Origin: Flavobacteriaceae bacterium
GTDB taxonomy: Bacteria; Bacteroidota; Bacteroidia; Flavobacteriales; Flavobacteriaceae
Reading direction: 5' to 3'
Length of the DNA stretch: 32,471 bases
Assembly (NCBI GenBank): GCA_017852075.1
Contig: JAFMLQ010000023.1
Location: forward strand, 1 to 32,471
The position numbers and the translations under genes are program-made. Below are positions 31,772 through 32,471 of the stretch, piece by piece; positions within the stretch are counted from its first letter, which is position 1; each line of letters starts with the position of its first letter. The notes below the pieces were generated by a model, which worked only from the letters and a program-made list of their open reading frames with translations, was not told where the DNA came from and made no database searches.

Positions 31772-32272
31772 TTACTTTAAATCTGTGTCTTGTAGAAGTT
31801 GGCTGACTAACTGCATTTGTTTGTCTTTACTTTCCAATTCTTTTTGAAGTACCTTTTCAGCTATGTCTAAAGCAATGGATCCGACCTGTTGTTTCAGCTC
31901 ATTTACCGCAGCTCGTTTTTCATTTTGAATCGCTTCTTGTGCTTGTGTCAAAATCTTTTGAGCCTCTTCTTGCGCTTCTACCTTTGCGTCATTGATTAAT
32001 TCCGCTTTGGTTTGACGCGCTTCTTTGAGCAAGGCTTCTTTTTCAGCTCTTGCTTCCTTAAGAATACGCTGATTGTCTGATTGAAGGCTTTGCATTTCTG
32101 CACGTGCTTCCTCTGCAGAAGCCAAGGCGTCTTTAATTGAAGTTTCACGTTCATTCACCGAATCGAGAATCGGCTTCCATGCAAATTTTTTAAGCGCAAA
32201 TAATAAGCCCACAAAAATGACTGTTTGCCATACAAACAAGCCTAATGAAAATTCACTAATTAATTTTTCCAT
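31772..32272 (-). CDS. atpF: ATP synthase F0 subunit b
   Basis: The protein has 166 residues. A single membrane helix (about 8-28, SLGLFVWQTVIFVGLLFALKK) is followed by a short turn (FAWKPILDSVNERETSIKDAL) and a long, charged, alanine- and glutamate-rich helix (about 45-150), the peripheral-stalk dimer. A C-terminal segment (LDIAEKVLQKELESKDKQ) would meet delta. It anchors F1 to F0 in the inner membrane. Between it and atpE lies a terminator-like hairpin, so expression relative to atpE may be set there. Confidence 0.97.
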   Translation of the reverse strand: MEKLISEFSLGLFVWQTVIFVGLLFALKKFAWKPILDSVNERETSIKDALASAEEARAEMQSLQSDNQRILKEARAEKEALLKEARQTKAELINDAKVEAQEEAQKILTQAQEAIQNEKRAAVNELKQQVGSIALDIAEKVLQKELESKDKQMQLVSQLLQDTDLK

Positions 32273-32290
32273 CCTTTAAAACCTTAAGTT

Positions 32291-32310
32291 AAAAAGCCCC
32301 AGGGGCCTTT
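32291..32310 (-). terminator. Terminator-like hairpin between atpE and atpF (possible attenuator or 3'-end stabiliser)
   Basis: Three bases after the atpE stop, the minus strand reads AAAGGCCC-CTG-GGGCTTTTT: an 8-bp stem with one G-U pair, a 3-base loop and a U-run. This has the form of an intrinsic terminator, but the downstream genes atpF, H, A and G need the same promoter unless another lies in the short gap. Partial termination, or protection of the atpE 3' end, is a natural way to give more c subunits than b or delta. Confidence 0.6.
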
Positions 32311-32313
32311 GAA

Positions 32314-32471
32314 TTATACTGCAAATAAGGCAGCAAATCCAATCCCTTCTACAAGGGCCGCAGCAATCAACATCGCTGTTTGAATCTTACCATAAGCATC
32401 TGGCTGACGACCAATCGCCTCCATTGCAGAACCACCGATTCTACCGATACCCATACCTACACCGATTACTA
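32314..32471 (-). CDS. atpE: ATP synthase F0 subunit c, 5' part cut off by the window edge
   Basis: Read on the minus strand, the 51 visible C-terminal codons give VIGVGMGIGRIGGSAMEA, then IGRQPDAYGKIQTAMLIAAA and LVEGIGFAALFAV before TAA. The polar loop RQP and the ion-binding Glu in ALVEGIGF are plain. The residues around the Glu are hydrophobic (no Ser/Thr right after it, no partner Gln in the visible first helix), which suggests proton rather than sodium coupling. The N-terminal part of the first helix lies outside the window. Confidence 0.96.
   Translation of the reverse strand, partial: VIGVGMGIGRIGGSAMEAIGRQPDAYGKIQTAMLIAAALVEGIGFAALFAV

Noticed and set aside
1-32471. CRISPR arrays, insertion sequences, toxin-antitoxin or defence systems
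   Set aside because: I saw no regularly spaced repeats, transposase genes or known defence modules. The SdpI-family gene is immunity-like by homology only, with no toxin gene beside it.

Overview
This window is a chromosomal segment of a member of the Bacteroidota, most likely a marine Flavobacteriia. Four things point that way: the gliding gene gldH in an operon with a PSP1/RicT-type gene and a class A penicillin-binding protein; DUF4292, META-domain and HU-CCDC81/SPOR envelope proteins; an ATP synthase cluster ordered atpE-F-H-A-G with no atpD/atpC after atpG; and promoters of the Bacteroidota type (TAnnTTTG about 15-25 nt before start codons, little sign of Shine-Dalgarno sequences). Most of the window is housekeeping. 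I see no transposase, integrase, phage gene or CRISPR array.

Layout. 1-3100: the 5' part of a tRNA-Ala(GGC) gene on the minus strand, then a visibly AT-rich stretch with a DUF6090-like membrane protein, an NAD(P)-binding protein translationally coupled to it, a small secreted orphan and a voltage-gated-type K+ channel. 3280-6174: envelope genes (outer-membrane barrel, a lipoprotein carrying a TonB-plug-like domain, an LpxR-like lipid A deacylase) and a tandem UspA protein. 6325-7535: a crotonase-family enzyme and a QueD/PTPS-type pterin synthase. 7532-11485 (minus): ricT-like > gldH > PBP1A. 11557-16881 (minus): trhO, a phytanoyl-CoA dioxygenase-like protein, a GNAT/DinB pair, a double-META lipoprotein and a secreted M24 peptidase. 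16987-22025: recA, a PlsC-like acyltransferase, trpS, dprA (reading frame broken) and a SPOR protein. 22027-25483 (minus): dut > nucleotidyltransferase > DUF4292 lipoprotein > EnvC-like protein, an envelope-biogenesis operon. 25568-28679 (minus): SdpI-family protein (frame also broken), PNPOx-like protein, HEXXH lipoprotein, GH18 chitinase with a chitin-binding module. 28769-32471 (minus): atpG, atpA, atpH, atpF and partial atpE, ending at a clear intrinsic terminator.

Observations that go beyond routine annotation. (1) dprA is split at an A7 run that is a correctly phased A_AAA_AAA slippery heptamer; a -1 shift restores a full-length protein. (2) The SdpI-family gene is also broken at a homopolymer (T5 where T6 is needed), so homopolymer base loss, by mutation or assembly error, must be weighed against recoding. 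(3) All five convergent gene pairs have stop codons overlapping by 4 nt, abutting, or separated by one base, leaving no room for terminators. (4) A perfect 12-bp inverted repeat lies just upstream of the trhO -7 element. (5) A terminator-like hairpin sits between atpE and atpF. I found no convincing new multi-gene system; these are the best leads.
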